Assembly: GCA_964440525.1 (NCBI GenBank)
Contig: CAYTTC010000009.1
Span: 1 to 64,000, forward strand
Length of the DNA: 64,000 nucleotides
From: DASWJZ01 sp964440525
Lineage (GTDB): Bacteria; Pseudomonadota; Alphaproteobacteria; Rhizobiales; Afifellaceae
Direction of reading: 5' to 3'
Part shown: in pieces, positions 33,709 through 42,598 of the stretch
How the letters are laid out: the number at the start of each line of letters is the position of its first letter
Position numbering within the stretch: position 1 is the first letter of the stretch
Notes under the pieces: model-generated
Databases searched by the model: none
What the model was told of the DNA's origin: nothing
The model's input: the letters and a program-made list of their open reading frames with translations, nothing else
Position numbers and translations under genes: made by a program

Positions 33709-36129
33709 CTAGGCGTGCAGCCCGAGCTTGTCCGCCGCCTCCCACGTGCGCCAGGCGTCGTGCGGCATCTGGATGTGGGTCGAGCCGAGGAAGGCGAAGG
33801 CGTCGTTCACCGCATTGGAAAACGCTGGCACGCCGCCGACATTCGGGCTCTCGCCGACTCCCTTGGCGCCAATCGGGTGATGCGGCGAGGGAACGGCCGT
33901 AAAATCGGTCTCCCATTTCGGCGTCTCGACCGCGGTCGGCAGGAAATAGTCCATAAGCGAGGCGGACGTGATGTTCCCTGTCTCGTCGTAGTGCAGCTCT
34001 TGCCCCATGGCGATGGCGAAAGCCTCCGCCAGCCCGCCGTGGATCTGCCCCTCGATGATCATGGGGTTGATGCGCGTGCCGCAATCGTCGAGCGCGTAGA
34101 AGCGGCGGGTCTTCGACTCCCCGGTGTCGACGTCGATGTCGAGGATGCAGAAGTAGGCTCCGTAGGGGAAGGTGAAGTTCGGGGGGTCGTAGTAGTTCAC
34201 GGCCTCCAGGCCGGGCTCCATGCCCGGGGGCACCTCGTGATAGGCCGCCCAGGCAAGGTCGGTCATGGTCTTGAAGCGCTCGGGATTGCCTTTCACGCGG
34301 AAGCGATCCACGTCCCATTCGAGGTCGTCGTCATGCACCTCGAGCGCGTAGGCCGCGATCATCTGCGCCTTCGCCTTGATTTTTCTGCAGGCCATCGCCG
34401 TCGCGGCGCCGGAGACCGGCGTGGAGCGCGAGCCGTAGGTGCCGAGGCCGTAGGGCGCGGTATCGGTGTTGCCCTCCTCCACCATGATATTGTCGGCGGG
34501 CAGGCCGAGCTCGGTCGCGATGATCTGGGCATAGGTCGTCTCGTGCCCCTGCCCCTGCGACTTGGTGCCGAGCCGGCAGATGCCGCTTCCTGTCGGATGG
34601 ATGCGGATCTCGGCGGAGTCGAACATGGCGATGCCGAGGATGTCGCAGGCGCGCGAGGGACCGGCGCCGACGACCTCGGTGAAGAACGCCATGCCGATTC
34701 CCATCAGCTCGCGCGTCTCACCGCGCTTGAACGCCTCTCGCTTCGCTTTCTGCTCAGCGCGCAGCCCGGCGTAGTCGACAGCGTCCATCGCCTTCTTCAG
34801 CGCCGTCTGGTAGTCGCCGGAATCGTACTCCCAGCCGAACACCGACGTGTAGGGGAATTGTTCGGGCCGGATGAGGTTTTTCCTCCGGAACTCAGCCGGG
34901 TCCATCTTGAGTTTCTGCGCCATGATGTCCATGGCGCGCTCGATGCAATAGGCGGCTTCCGTCACGCGGAACGAGCAGCGATAGGCGACGCCGCCCGGGG
35001 CCTTGTTCGTGTAGACGCCGTCGACCAGGCAGTAGGCAGCCGGAATATCGTATGCTCCCGACACGATGCTGAAGAGCCCGGCCGGCCATTTGGTCGCGTT
35101 GGCGCACGAGTCGAAGGCGCCGTGGTCGGCGATCGTGTAGACGCGCAGCCCCGTGATCCTGCCATCTTTGGTGCAAGCGATCTCTGTCGTCATGTGAAAA
35201 TCGCGCGCGAAAGCGGTGGATGACAGATTCTCGATGCGGTCCTCGACCCACTTCACTGGCACGCCGGTGACGATCGAGGCGACGATCGCGCAGATATAGC
35301 CGGAATAGGCGCCGACCTTGTTGCCGAAACCGCCGCCGATATCCGGCGCGATAACGTGGATCTTGTGCTCCGGTATCTTCGAGATCAGCGACCCCACAGT
35401 GCGAATGACGTGCGGCGCCTGAAAAGTGCCCCAGAGCGTCAGCTCGCCTTTGATCTTGTCGAACGAGGCGACGCACTGGCAGGTTTCCAGCGGACACGGA
35501 TGGCAGCGCGGATACTGGATGAACGCCTTGATCGTGACCTCGGCGTTCTGAAATGCCGCGTCGGCCGCCGCCTTGTTGCCGGCCTCCCAGGCGAAGACGT
35601 GATTGGGGTGCTTGCGCGGCCCGTGAGCGCCGTCCTTCTTGTCCTTGATGTCCTCGCGGACCACCGGCGCGTCGGCGTCCATCGTCTTCAGCGGATCGAT
35701 ACTCACCGGCAGCGATTCGTAATCGACCTCGACGAGCTCGACTCCGTCGGCGGCGGCATGGCGGCTCGTCGCGACGACGAACGCCACTTCCTGGTTCTGG
35801 AACAGCACTTTTCCGTCGGCGAGCACCATCTGCACGTCGCCGGCGAGCGTCGGCATCCAGGCGAGATTCACGGTCTTCAGAACCTCCGCCGTCAAAACCG
35901 CCACCACGCCAGGCACCGCCATGGCCTTCGAGGTGTCGATGCTCTTGACCCGCGCATGGGCGTAAGGCGAGCGGACGAGGTCGCCGTAGAGCATTCCCGG
36001 CAGGTTGATGTCGTCGACGTAATTTCCCTTGCCCTGCGTGAAGCGGACGTCCTCGACGCGCTTGCGCTTGCAGCCGATGCCCTCGAGTTTTTCGGCGCGC
36101 GCTTCGGAGGTCTCTGTGATGGCGTTCAT
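33709..36129 (-). CDS. coxL: carbon monoxide dehydrogenase large subunit, form I
   Basis: An 806-residue molybdenum hydroxylase subunit; Oligotropha CoxL has about 809. The decisive active-site loop is AYRCSFR at 382-388, with copper-binding Cys385; form II proteins carry a different loop (AYRGAGR). Other features are DIGGGFGNKVGAYSGYICAI, the cofactor-binding SQGQGHETTYAQ and the catalytic glutamate in GAKGVGESPNVGG. Start at 36129 overlaps coxS by four bases (ATGA); an extension further upstream only shadows coxS. The enzyme oxidises CO to CO2 and passes electrons via FeS and FAD subunits to the respiratory chain. Confidence 0.97.
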   Translation of the reverse strand: MNAITETSEARAEKLEGIGCKRKRVEDVRFTQGKGNYVDDINLPGMLYGDLVRSPYAHARVKSIDTSKAMAVPGVVAVLTAEVLKTVNLAWMPTLAGDVQMVLADGKVLFQNQEVAFVVATSRHAAADGVELVEVDYESLPVSIDPLKTMDADAPVVREDIKDKKDGAHGPRKHPNHVFAWEAGNKAAADAAFQNAEVTIKAFIQYPRCHPCPLETCQCVASFDKIKGELTLWGTFQAPHVIRTVGSLISKIPEHKIHVIAPDIGGGFGNKVGAYSGYICAIVASIVTGVPVKWVEDRIENLSSTAFARDFHMTTEIACTKDGRITGLRVYTIADHGAFDSCANATKWPAGLFSIVSGAYDIPAAYCLVDGVYTNKAPGGVAYRCSFRVTEAAYCIERAMDIMAQKLKMDPAEFRRKNLIRPEQFPYTSVFGWEYDSGDYQTALKKAMDAVDYAGLRAEQKAKREAFKRGETRELMGIGMAFFTEVVGAGPSRACDILGIAMFDSAEIRIHPTGSGICRLGTKSQGQGHETTYAQIIATELGLPADNIMVEEGNTDTAPYGLGTYGSRSTPVSGAATAMACRKIKAKAQMIAAYALEVHDDDLEWDVDRFRVKGNPERFKTMTDLAWAAYHEVPPGMEPGLEAVNYYDPPNFTFPYGAYFCILDIDVDTGESKTRRFYALDDCGTRINPMIIEGQIHGGLAEAFAIAMGQELHYDETGNITSASLMDYFLPTAVETPKWETDFTAVPSPHHPIGAKGVGESPNVGGVPAFSNAVNDAFAFLGSTHIQMPHDAWRTWEAADKLGLHA

Positions 36130-36623
36130 TCTGCCGCCTCCTTGATTTCGGCGCCGGCCATCTCGGCGGCGGCGGCCTGAATGGCCTTCACGATGTTCTG
36201 GTAGCCAGTGCAACGGCAGAGGTTGCCGGAGATGCCATGGCGGATCTCATCTTCTGTCGGGTTTGGGTTCTCTTTCAGCAGCCGGTAGGCGCGGGTGATC
36301 ATGCCCGGTGTGCAGAAGCCGCATTGCAGGCCGTGATGCTCGCGAAAAGCACTCTGGATCGGATGCAGCGCGCCGGCTGATGCCATCCCCTCGATGGTGA
36401 GGATGTCGGCGCCGTCCGCCTGCACGGCGAAAACAGTGCACGACTTCACCGACTTGCCGTCGAGATCGACCGTGCAGGCGCCGCAATGCGTGGTCTCGCA
36501 GCCAATATGCGGGCCGGTCAGCCGAAGGTCCTCGCGCAGGAAATGGATCAGAAGCGTGCGTGGCTCGACCAGCGCTTCGACCGGCTTGCCGTTCACTTTG
36601 AGCGAAATCTGGGTTTTGGCCAT
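36126..36623 (-). CDS. coxS: carbon monoxide dehydrogenase small subunit (2Fe-2S)
   Basis: A 165-residue iron-sulfur subunit. The plant-type 2Fe-2S cluster uses Cys42, Cys47, Cys50 and Cys62 (GCETTHCGACTVDLDGKSVK and SC); the second cluster uses Cys101, Cys104, Cys136 and Cys138 (QCGFCTPGM and NLCRCTGYQN). All eight ligands are intact. It relays electrons from the molybdenum site of CoxL to the FAD of CoxM. It lies 15 bases after coxM and overlaps coxL. Confidence 0.97.
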   Translation of the reverse strand: MAKTQISLKVNGKPVEALVEPRTLLIHFLREDLRLTGPHIGCETTHCGACTVDLDGKSVKSCTVFAVQADGADILTIEGMASAGALHPIQSAFREHHGLQCGFCTPGMITRAYRLLKENPNPTEDEIRHGISGNLCRCTGYQNIVKAIQAAAAEMAGAEIKEAAE

Positions 36624-36638
36624 TTTCGAAATCTCCGG

Positions 36639-37499
36639 TCAGGCAGCGCGCGATTTGGCGCGTGCGAGCGCGCGAGAAAGCATCACGCCTGCCATCTTGG
36701 TGCGGTACTTGGGCGTGCCGTGGCGGTCGGAGGCGGGCGAGGTGATCGCCTCGGCCGCCGCGACGGCTTTCTTCACCGTCGCCGCATCAAGCGTCGAGCC
36801 AGTCAGGATCTTTCCCGCTTCCTCCGCGAAGAGAGGGGTATCGGCGACGTTGGTCAGGCCGATCGCGCAGGACGCCACCTTGCCGCCTTGCAGCGTGAGG
36901 ATCACGGCCGCAGCGGCCGTGGCGTAGTCGCCGACTTTTCGCTTCAGCTTCTCGTAGGCATAGCCGTGCTTGCCGAGGCCCGGGATGCGGATCGCGGTCA
37001 GGATCTCGCCGGGCTGTAGCGCGGTTACGTAGGCGCTCTGATAGAACGAGCGCGCCGCGACTTTTCGTTCGCCGCCCTTGCCGACGAGGTGAAAGGTCGC
37101 GTTCAGCGCTTGCATGACGGCCGGCATGTCGTTGCCGGGATCGCCGTTTGCGACGTTGCCGCCGAGCGTGCCGAGATAGCGCACCTGCGGGTCGGCGATG
37201 ACGAGCGAGGCCTCGCGCAGGATCGGCACCTTCGTGGCGAGCAGCTCGGAGGCGATGACCTCGTGCTGGGTGACCGACGCCCCGATCACAATGTCGTTTC
37301 CGTCGGCGCGGATGGCCTTCAGGTCTTTGATGCCGGCGAGATCGACGAGATGGGAAGGTGCCGCCAGTCTCAGTTTCATCAGCGGGATTAGGCTGTGCCC
37401 GCCGCCGAGCGGGCGGGCATCCTCGCCGAGATCGGCGAGCAAACTGACTGCTTCGTTGACGGATTTTGGGCGGTGATAGGCGAATGCGCCTGGTATCAT
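36639..37499 (-). CDS. coxM: carbon monoxide dehydrogenase medium subunit (FAD)
   Basis: A 286-residue flavoprotein with the two FAD motifs PLGGGHSLIPLMK (about 31-43) and TLGGNVANGDPGND (111-124). The C-terminal domain includes AYEKLKRKVGDYATAAAAV. Start at 37499 is preferred over a longer frame because GGAGG lies just upstream and homologues begin MIPGxFxYHRP. Order coxM-coxS-coxL is that of Oligotropha and other form I clusters. It is the first structural gene behind a 279-base promoter region. Confidence 0.96.
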   Translation of the reverse strand: MIPGAFAYHRPKSVNEAVSLLADLGEDARPLGGGHSLIPLMKLRLAAPSHLVDLAGIKDLKAIRADGNDIVIGASVTQHEVIASELLATKVPILREASLVIADPQVRYLGTLGGNVANGDPGNDMPAVMQALNATFHLVGKGGERKVAARSFYQSAYVTALQPGEILTAIRIPGLGKHGYAYEKLKRKVGDYATAAAAVILTLQGGKVASCAIGLTNVADTPLFAEEAGKILTGSTLDAATVKKAVAAAEAITSPASDRHGTPKYRTKMAGVMLSRALARAKSRAA

Positions 37500-37673
37500 G
37501 GTTTCCTCCGGGAGCAGCCCGCGCCGGCCGAGGTCTCCGCCTCGTGGCGCACGCGGCACATCTTCTGAATGGTCCGGTTCAGCCCCAAATCTGAACGCCG
37601 TCGCACCGCAGCAACAATCCTTCATTCACGAGTCGGGCGGTTGCGACACGAAACGCGGCAAAACGCGCACGAA

Positions 37674-37696
37674 CTGCGTCAGACATCCTGACGCAG
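37674..37696. promoter_or_regulatory. perfect inverted repeat upstream of coxM, candidate operator
   Basis: CTGCGTCAG (37674-37682) and CTGACGCAG (37688-37696) are exact 9-base arms around a 5-base spacer, in the 279-base coxC-coxM spacer about 175 bases upstream of the coxM start. There is no following T-run, so a terminator for coxC is less likely than a binding site. Which protein binds is unknown; LytTR proteins such as the neighbouring CoxC usually recognise direct rather than inverted repeats. Confidence 0.5.
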
Positions 37697-37778
37697 AAGC
37701 CCGGAAGGGGCAAAATTCCGCCTGTCAGGCGAATCCGGACCAGAAACTCGCTTTTCTGCTGCAGTGCGAAAAGCGGCG

Positions 37779-39020
37779 CTAGTTGACGGCTTCCCGCGGC
37801 CCGAGTCCGAGCTGCGATTTAAGCCCGCCAAAGCGGCTGCGGCTGACGGGGACCATGTAGGGGTCGTGGCCCGATAGCTCGATCAGCCCGTGGTCCCCGC
37901 TCCGCTTCAGCCCGACCACCCGCTCCAGGTTGACGATGTGGCTACGGTGGACACGGAGGAAATGCGCGTGGTCCAGCCGCGCTTCGACCTCGCCGATCGG
38001 AAGCGGGCAGAAGAGTTTTGAGGTGCCGTCGAAGACTGTGGTGTAGTGGGCGTTGGCGTGCACGGCGACGATGTCGCGGACCGCGACGAAATGCGTCGCC
38101 CCCTCGCGCACGACCGGGAGCAACCGCGCGGGCGGGGCGTGCCGCGCTTCAGCTTGCTCGGAGACGGCGCCCACATCAACAAGCGCGGCAACGAGCGGAC
38201 GGCTCTCGACGCTGGCCTCGCCGTTTGGCGAAGCCTCGACAGAAGCGGACGCGGGTGTTGCCGGCGCAAGAACTGCCAGCGCATCGAATGCTTCACCGAC
38301 AGGAGCGGCGACTCGGCTTTTCCGGTCCGGCATCAGAGTGAGGAGAAAAATGCCCGACACGCCGAACGCCACCACCGCCACGACGATGGCGAGAAGGTCG
38401 GTTGAAAGCGCCGGCGCCGTGGTCAGCGTCGCCGCATGCGGCATGACGGAAAGGCCGGCCATGGCGGTGTAGTGCATCCCCGAAATGGCGCTGCCAAGCG
38501 CGACGGCGGAGAGGATGAGCGGCGGCCGCCCGCTCCGCCCGCCGGTCAGGAATAGAGCGAGGCCAGAGGCGGCGATTGCGATCGCCACGCTGGCGGCGAC
38601 GAAAAGCGGCGCATGCGTCATGTGGGCGCTCGCGTGAAGCGCGCTCATCCCGAGATAGTGCATGGAGACGATGCCGAGCCCCATGAAGGTCGCGGCCGCG
38701 ATGAGGCGGAGCGGCGTCGGCGGCCCGGCGCTCGCGGCAAAGATCGCCGCGCCCACGACGATGACGCAGACGAGGAACGAGAGAAGCGTCGGCAGCACAA
38801 GGTAATCGACGGGGAATGGCACGCGGACCGCCAGCATGCCGACGAAATGCATGGCCCAGATGGCGACCGCCAGAGAAAAGGCCGCGCCGGCAAGCAGCAG
38901 GCGGCGGCGCACGCCGGCCGCCTCGGCGACCCGCACCGCGAGGCTCAGCCCGACATAGGCTCCCTGGATCGCCACGACGATCGAAAGCAAGACGAGCCAA
39001 AGCTCGTGTGTGACCGGCAT
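37779..39020 (-). CDS. coxC: CoxC-like regulator: MHYT membrane sensor with LytTR DNA-binding domain
   Basis: A 413-residue protein. Residues 1-255 hold about seven membrane helices with the three MHYT-type motifs WAMHFVGM, VSMHYLGM and SGMHYTAM, thought to bind copper or sense CO, O2 or NO. A variable linker follows, then a C-terminal LytTR domain (about 300-405: FVAVRDIVAVHANAHYTTVF, LRVHRSHIVNLERV, MVPVSRSRFGGLK). The architecture equals CoxC/CoxH of Oligotropha. It lies upstream of coxM in the same direction, so it is the likely regulator of the operon. Confidence 0.92.
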   Translation of the reverse strand: MPVTHELWLVLLSIVVAIQGAYVGLSLAVRVAEAAGVRRRLLLAGAAFSLAVAIWAMHFVGMLAVRVPFPVDYLVLPTLLSFLVCVIVVGAAIFAASAGPPTPLRLIAAATFMGLGIVSMHYLGMSALHASAHMTHAPLFVAASVAIAIAASGLALFLTGGRSGRPPLILSAVALGSAISGMHYTAMAGLSVMPHAATLTTAPALSTDLLAIVVAVVAFGVSGIFLLTLMPDRKSRVAAPVGEAFDALAVLAPATPASASVEASPNGEASVESRPLVAALVDVGAVSEQAEARHAPPARLLPVVREGATHFVAVRDIVAVHANAHYTTVFDGTSKLFCPLPIGEVEARLDHAHFLRVHRSHIVNLERVVGLKRSGDHGLIELSGHDPYMVPVSRSRFGGLKSQLGLGPREAVN

Positions 39021-39175
39021 ACCGTCCCGTCCTCCCTGCGGCGATTATTCGCGTCGGCGAGGTAATTGTAAATCAGGCGCGGGGCGGAGCCGAAAACCGA
39101 GAGGCAGATTCGGCGCGGCTCCGCAAGTCGCGGTCCAACAAAGCGGCTGCTATGAGCGGGTCGCAGTACCGCACG

Positions 39176-39844
39176 TCATTCGACGATCGCGATCCCCGAC
39201 GCTGCGATCTTGGCCCACACCCAATCCTCCAGGATCATGTCCGTCTTGTCCTTTCGGCAGTTGGAGTGGCAGATGATCGTCGCCTTATCGAAACAGGCTG
39301 GATAGTCGAACGTGGTCGACGGCTTGTAGAATTTTGGCGTTATGCTGCTTCTCGCGCAGATCTCCAGCGTCAGCGCAATCGCGGCATCAACCTGCGGCTC
39401 ATCGAGCTTTGCCCAATGTTCGAAGTCACGCCATGATTGATGCAGAACGGGACCTACATATTCCGAGTTCTTGCTGATCTTGTCGAACGCATAGAACTTC
39501 CCGCCATCCGGCAACAAGCACAGCTCGTTCGCCAGTTCGATGCCGACGGACTTCTTGTCGAATGCGCCCCCCGTGTTCTTCAGACCCAGATGGAAGATCC
39601 AAAACTTCTCCTCGAACGTCCGATAGATCGTGCCATCTCGATCAACCAAGTAGGTGGCCCCGACGCGCCCCAGCGCATCGCTGTTCCAGCCGTCGATCGA
39701 GGACGTCGCCTTTCCTGGAATCCCGTTCGAGGGCGTGTGCTTCGTGCGTCCCATCGTTCCGTGCCAGACCACATGTGTCTTGGCCGATTCCTCCTTGACG
39801 TACTGGCCCTCGTTCAGCGGATGATTCTTGATGGTAACAGGCAT
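39176..39844 (-). CDS. N-acetylmuramoyl-L-alanine amidase domain protein
   Basis: A 222-residue Amidase_2-type protein. Zinc ligands are probably the histidine in HVVWHGTMG (His28), that in FWIFHLG and the cysteine/histidine pair in TIICHSNCRKDKTD; GATYLVDRDGTIYRTF and KSVGIELANE are family motifs. It would cut the amide bond between MurNAc and the stem peptide. No signal peptide is visible, as in phage endolysins or toxin-type amidases. It is less GC-rich than its neighbours and unrelated in function to the flanking cox and LysR genes, so transfer is plausible. Confidence 0.82.
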   Translation of the reverse strand: MPVTIKNHPLNEGQYVKEESAKTHVVWHGTMGRTKHTPSNGIPGKATSSIDGWNSDALGRVGATYLVDRDGTIYRTFEEKFWIFHLGLKNTGGAFDKKSVGIELANELCLLPDGGKFYAFDKISKNSEYVGPVLHQSWRDFEHWAKLDEPQVDAAIALTLEICARSSITPKFYKPSTTFDYPACFDKATIICHSNCRKDKTDMILEDWVWAKIAASGIAIVE

Positions 39845-39963
39845 GCTGGCCTCCTCCTCGCGTGCTCGTTGCGGTCTGAGCCGCTAGTTTTCGTATAACG
39901 CAAGCCTACCTGTGGTGGAAGTCTCGCTCGCAGACGATGCATCGGACTCACCCGGCGGCCGCG

Positions 39964-40845
39964 TTAGATTCTGTGCTTCCGCACGATGTCGATAAAAATC
40001 TTCAGGATCGGATTTGGATCGCCCTTCCGCCAGTAGCAGGTGAGGCCGATCATGGCCGTCGGCTCAACGGGAACGTAGGCGATGCCGGGATAGGGCATCG
40101 TCTCCCACGTCTTGTGAACGAGATGCACGCCGAAGCCCGCAGCGACGAGGCCGAGCCGCGCCGGCACCGACCCCGCCTCCTGCACGATCTTCGGGGAGAA
40201 CCCGGCCTTCTGGCAGAGCGAGATGATGAGATCGTAGATCGTCGCGCCGTTGTCACGCGGGAACATCACCCAGGGCTCGCCAGCGAGCTCCAGCAGCGAG
40301 AGCCGGCTCCGCCGCGCCAGCCGATGCGTGGCCGGCAACACCGCGATCAGTGGCTCACGCTCGAGCGCGGCGTGCTCGTAGGTGCCGAGCGCGCGGATCG
40401 GCGGGTGCATGAAGCCAACGTCGGCCTCGCCGCGGTTCAGCGCCTCAAGCAGCGCGATTGAGTTGAGTTCCTTGAACGACAGCGAGACATCCGGATAGAG
40501 CCGATGGAATTCTCCAAGAATCGTCGGCAGCGCGCCGAGCATGGCGGAGCCGATCATGGTGACCGTCAGATTGCCGCGCCGGCCGCGCGCGCTCTCCCGC
40601 GCGCGCTCCTTGGCGACGTCGGCGTCCCGCAGGAGCTTTTTCGCCTCGACCAGAAAGACATGGCCGGCCTCGGTCAGTTTCACGTTCCGCTTGTTGCGAT
40701 AGAAGAGGACGGCGTCGAGCTCTTCCTCGAGCTGCTTGATGCGCCGGCTGACATGCGGCTGCGCCACCCGAAGATGCTCGGCGGCGTGGCCGAAATGCAG
40801 ATGCTCGGCGAGCGCCACGAACGTCCAAATACCTTTGAAGTCCAT
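39964..40845 (-). CDS. LysR-family transcriptional regulator
   Basis: A 293-residue regulator: N-terminal winged HTH (residues 1-60, LHFGHAAEHLRVAQPHVSRR, then IKQLEEELDAVLFYR) and a LysR substrate domain (about 90-293). It is divergently transcribed from the sugar importer operon starting at 41187, the usual placing for a LysR protein that controls its neighbour and itself through the shared 341-base spacer. Confidence 0.92.
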   Translation of the reverse strand: MDFKGIWTFVALAEHLHFGHAAEHLRVAQPHVSRRIKQLEEELDAVLFYRNKRNVKLTEAGHVFLVEAKKLLRDADVAKERARESARGRRGNLTVTMIGSAMLGALPTILGEFHRLYPDVSLSFKELNSIALLEALNRGEADVGFMHPPIRALGTYEHAALEREPLIAVLPATHRLARRSRLSLLELAGEPWVMFPRDNGATIYDLIISLCQKAGFSPKIVQEAGSVPARLGLVAAGFGVHLVHKTWETMPYPGIAYVPVEPTAMIGLTCYWRKGDPNPILKIFIDIVRKHRI

Positions 40846-41186
40846 CGCCCGCTCCCCCTCCCAAACCCGAGACTTTTCGTGGGCTCTGATACATTCTTGA
40901 TATTAGTCGATACCACATAGGTGAAACTAGGTCTGGTAGGCTTCTCGGTCGATTGGAGGGGATGCCGCTTCCGGACGGCACGCGCGCGACAGGCCATGCC
41001 GGCCGCGGGGAGCCGTCGCCGTCGGCGGTCACCTCCGATCAAGTCGGACGGAAAAGGGGAGAAATCCGCAAGATCTTCGGCGAATGCCCTGCGTCTTGTT
41101 CGGCAAGAACCGGGGCGCGTGAACAACAACAGGCGGCCCACACAAGGTCGGCGAAAGTATCGGCCTGATTCCTAGGAGGGAACGAC
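40846..41186. promoter_or_regulatory. divergent spacer between the LysR gene and the sugar importer operon
   Basis: No gene in 341 bases. The stretch 40890-40920 (ACATTCTTGATATTAGTCGA followed by TACCACATAG) is the most AT-rich part and includes a possible TTGATA -35 box at 40897-40902, so promoters for one or both genes probably lie here. I found no unambiguous T-N11-A LysR box. Just before 41187 is AGGAGGGA, the ribosome-binding site of the binding-protein gene. Confidence 0.45.
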
Positions 41187-42515
41187 ATGTCAAAAAACTT
41201 CAATAGACGGGAGGCTCTCGGCCTTGGCCTCGGCGGCTTTGGGTTTGCCGCGCTGACGTCGAGCGGCGTCAATGCGCAGGGTCAGGCGACGCTGACCTTC
41301 TGGACGGTGCGTCACAACACCCCCGAGCTGGCGGCCACCATGCGCAAGATTCTCGATGAATTCGAGAAGGAGAACCCGACGATCAAGATCCTCCACGAGC
41401 CCGTTTCGGGAAACCTCGTCTATCCGAAGTTCCTCGCCGCCGTTCAGGGCCAGTCGATGCCGGACGTGGCCGAGGCCTACACCTACCATCCGCTCCAGTT
41501 CGCCGCGCTCGACCAGATGGAGCCGATGGACGACATCATGGACGAGTGGAAGGCGAGCGGTCGCTACGACGAGGTGGTCAACAAATATGCGATCGAGAAG
41601 AATTATTGGAACGGCCACTACTGGGCCGCCGCCTACAACCTCGATATCCGCCCGATCTATTATCGTCGCGATCTGCTCGAGGCGAAGGGAATCACGCCGC
41701 CCAAGACCTGGGACGAGTTCCAGGCCGCGGCGCTCGCGCTGAACGATCCGGCGAACGAGGTTTATGGCGTCGTCTATCCCGCCGGCGATTTCCACATCGC
41801 CCAGCACTTCTACATGGCGTTCATGTTCCAGGCCGGCGGCGGCATCCTCGACAAGGACGGCAAGCTGATTTTCGGCTCGGAGGCGCGCGACGCCAACATC
41901 AAGGCGCTCACCTACATGACCGACTTCGCCACCAAGCATAAGGTCATGCCCGAAGGTATCGCCTCGTACAACACCGAGGACGCCCACACCGTCTTCCTGC
42001 AGGGCCGCGCCGCCTTCGGTTTCGGCACCGGCGGGCTGATCGGCCGCATCATGCGGGAGAATCCCGACATGTTCGATCAGGTCGGCATCCTGGAAGTGCT
42101 CGAAGGGCCGGCGGGGCCAGAGCGCAAGCTCGCCGCGGGTTTCTTCCAGGGCTTCTTCGTTTGGAAGTACAGCCCGAACATCGATGCGGCGAAGACCTTC
42201 ATCCGCTGGATGACGGAGCCGGGGCGGTTGGAGCCGATCTACAAGGCGTCGCCGGGCACGCATTGGCCGATCTACAAGTCCGGCATCGAATCGGACCGCG
42301 TGAAGACCAACCGGCTGCTGCGCGAGGCGCTGGCGAACGTCGTGCCTTACACGACCGACTTCGCCTATCCCGGCACGGGCATCCCGGAGATGGGGATCAT
42401 CGACGGCGAGAAGCTTTTCGCCGCCCCGGTCAATCAGGTCGTGGTCGGTGCGAAGACGCCGGAGCAGGCCGTGGACGACGCGGCCGCAGCGATGGCGAAG
42501 GTGTTCGAGGCCTAA
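41187..42515 (+). CDS. sugar ABC transporter substrate-binding protein (SBP_bac_1)
   Basis: A 442-residue periplasmic binding protein. The leader (NFNRREALGLGLGGFGFAAL) has adjacent arginines at 7-8 followed by a moderately hydrophobic stretch, suggesting Tat rather than Sec export. The mature part has ATLTFWTVRHNTPELAATMR and FEKENPTIKILHEPVSGNLV, the typical start of CUT1 sugar-binding proteins. The ligand is a sugar or sugar derivative; the downstream isomerase and lactonase suggest one that is oxidised to a lactone. Confidence 0.88.
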   Translation: MSKNFNRREALGLGLGGFGFAALTSSGVNAQGQATLTFWTVRHNTPELAATMRKILDEFEKENPTIKILHEPVSGNLVYPKFLAAVQGQSMPDVAEAYTYHPLQFAALDQMEPMDDIMDEWKASGRYDEVVNKYAIEKNYWNGHYWAAAYNLDIRPIYYRRDLLEAKGITPPKTWDEFQAAALALNDPANEVYGVVYPAGDFHIAQHFYMAFMFQAGGGILDKDGKLIFGSEARDANIKALTYMTDFATKHKVMPEGIASYNTEDAHTVFLQGRAAFGFGTGGLIGRIMRENPDMFDQVGILEVLEGPAGPERKLAAGFFQGFFVWKYSPNIDAAKTFIRWMTEPGRLEPIYKASPGTHWPIYKSGIESDRVKTNRLLREALANVVPYTTDFAYPGTGIPEMGIIDGEKLFAAPVNQVVVGAKTPEQAVDDAAAAMAKVFEA

Positions 42516-42598
42516 TTCCACTCCACGCGCCGCGACGTCCGGCGGTTCACGCTGCCGGGCGCCGCGGGCGTCCGATCCCGCCCGAAGGTCACCTTGCG

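Noticed and set aside
33523..35223. A 566-codon plus-strand frame opposite coxL
   Set aside because: coxL on the other strand is unmistakable; the plus-strand frame has no recognisable domain.
41190..42521. A 443-codon minus-strand frame opposite the sugar-binding protein gene
   Set aside because: It is an exact antisense shadow of the binding protein, with no family resemblance.
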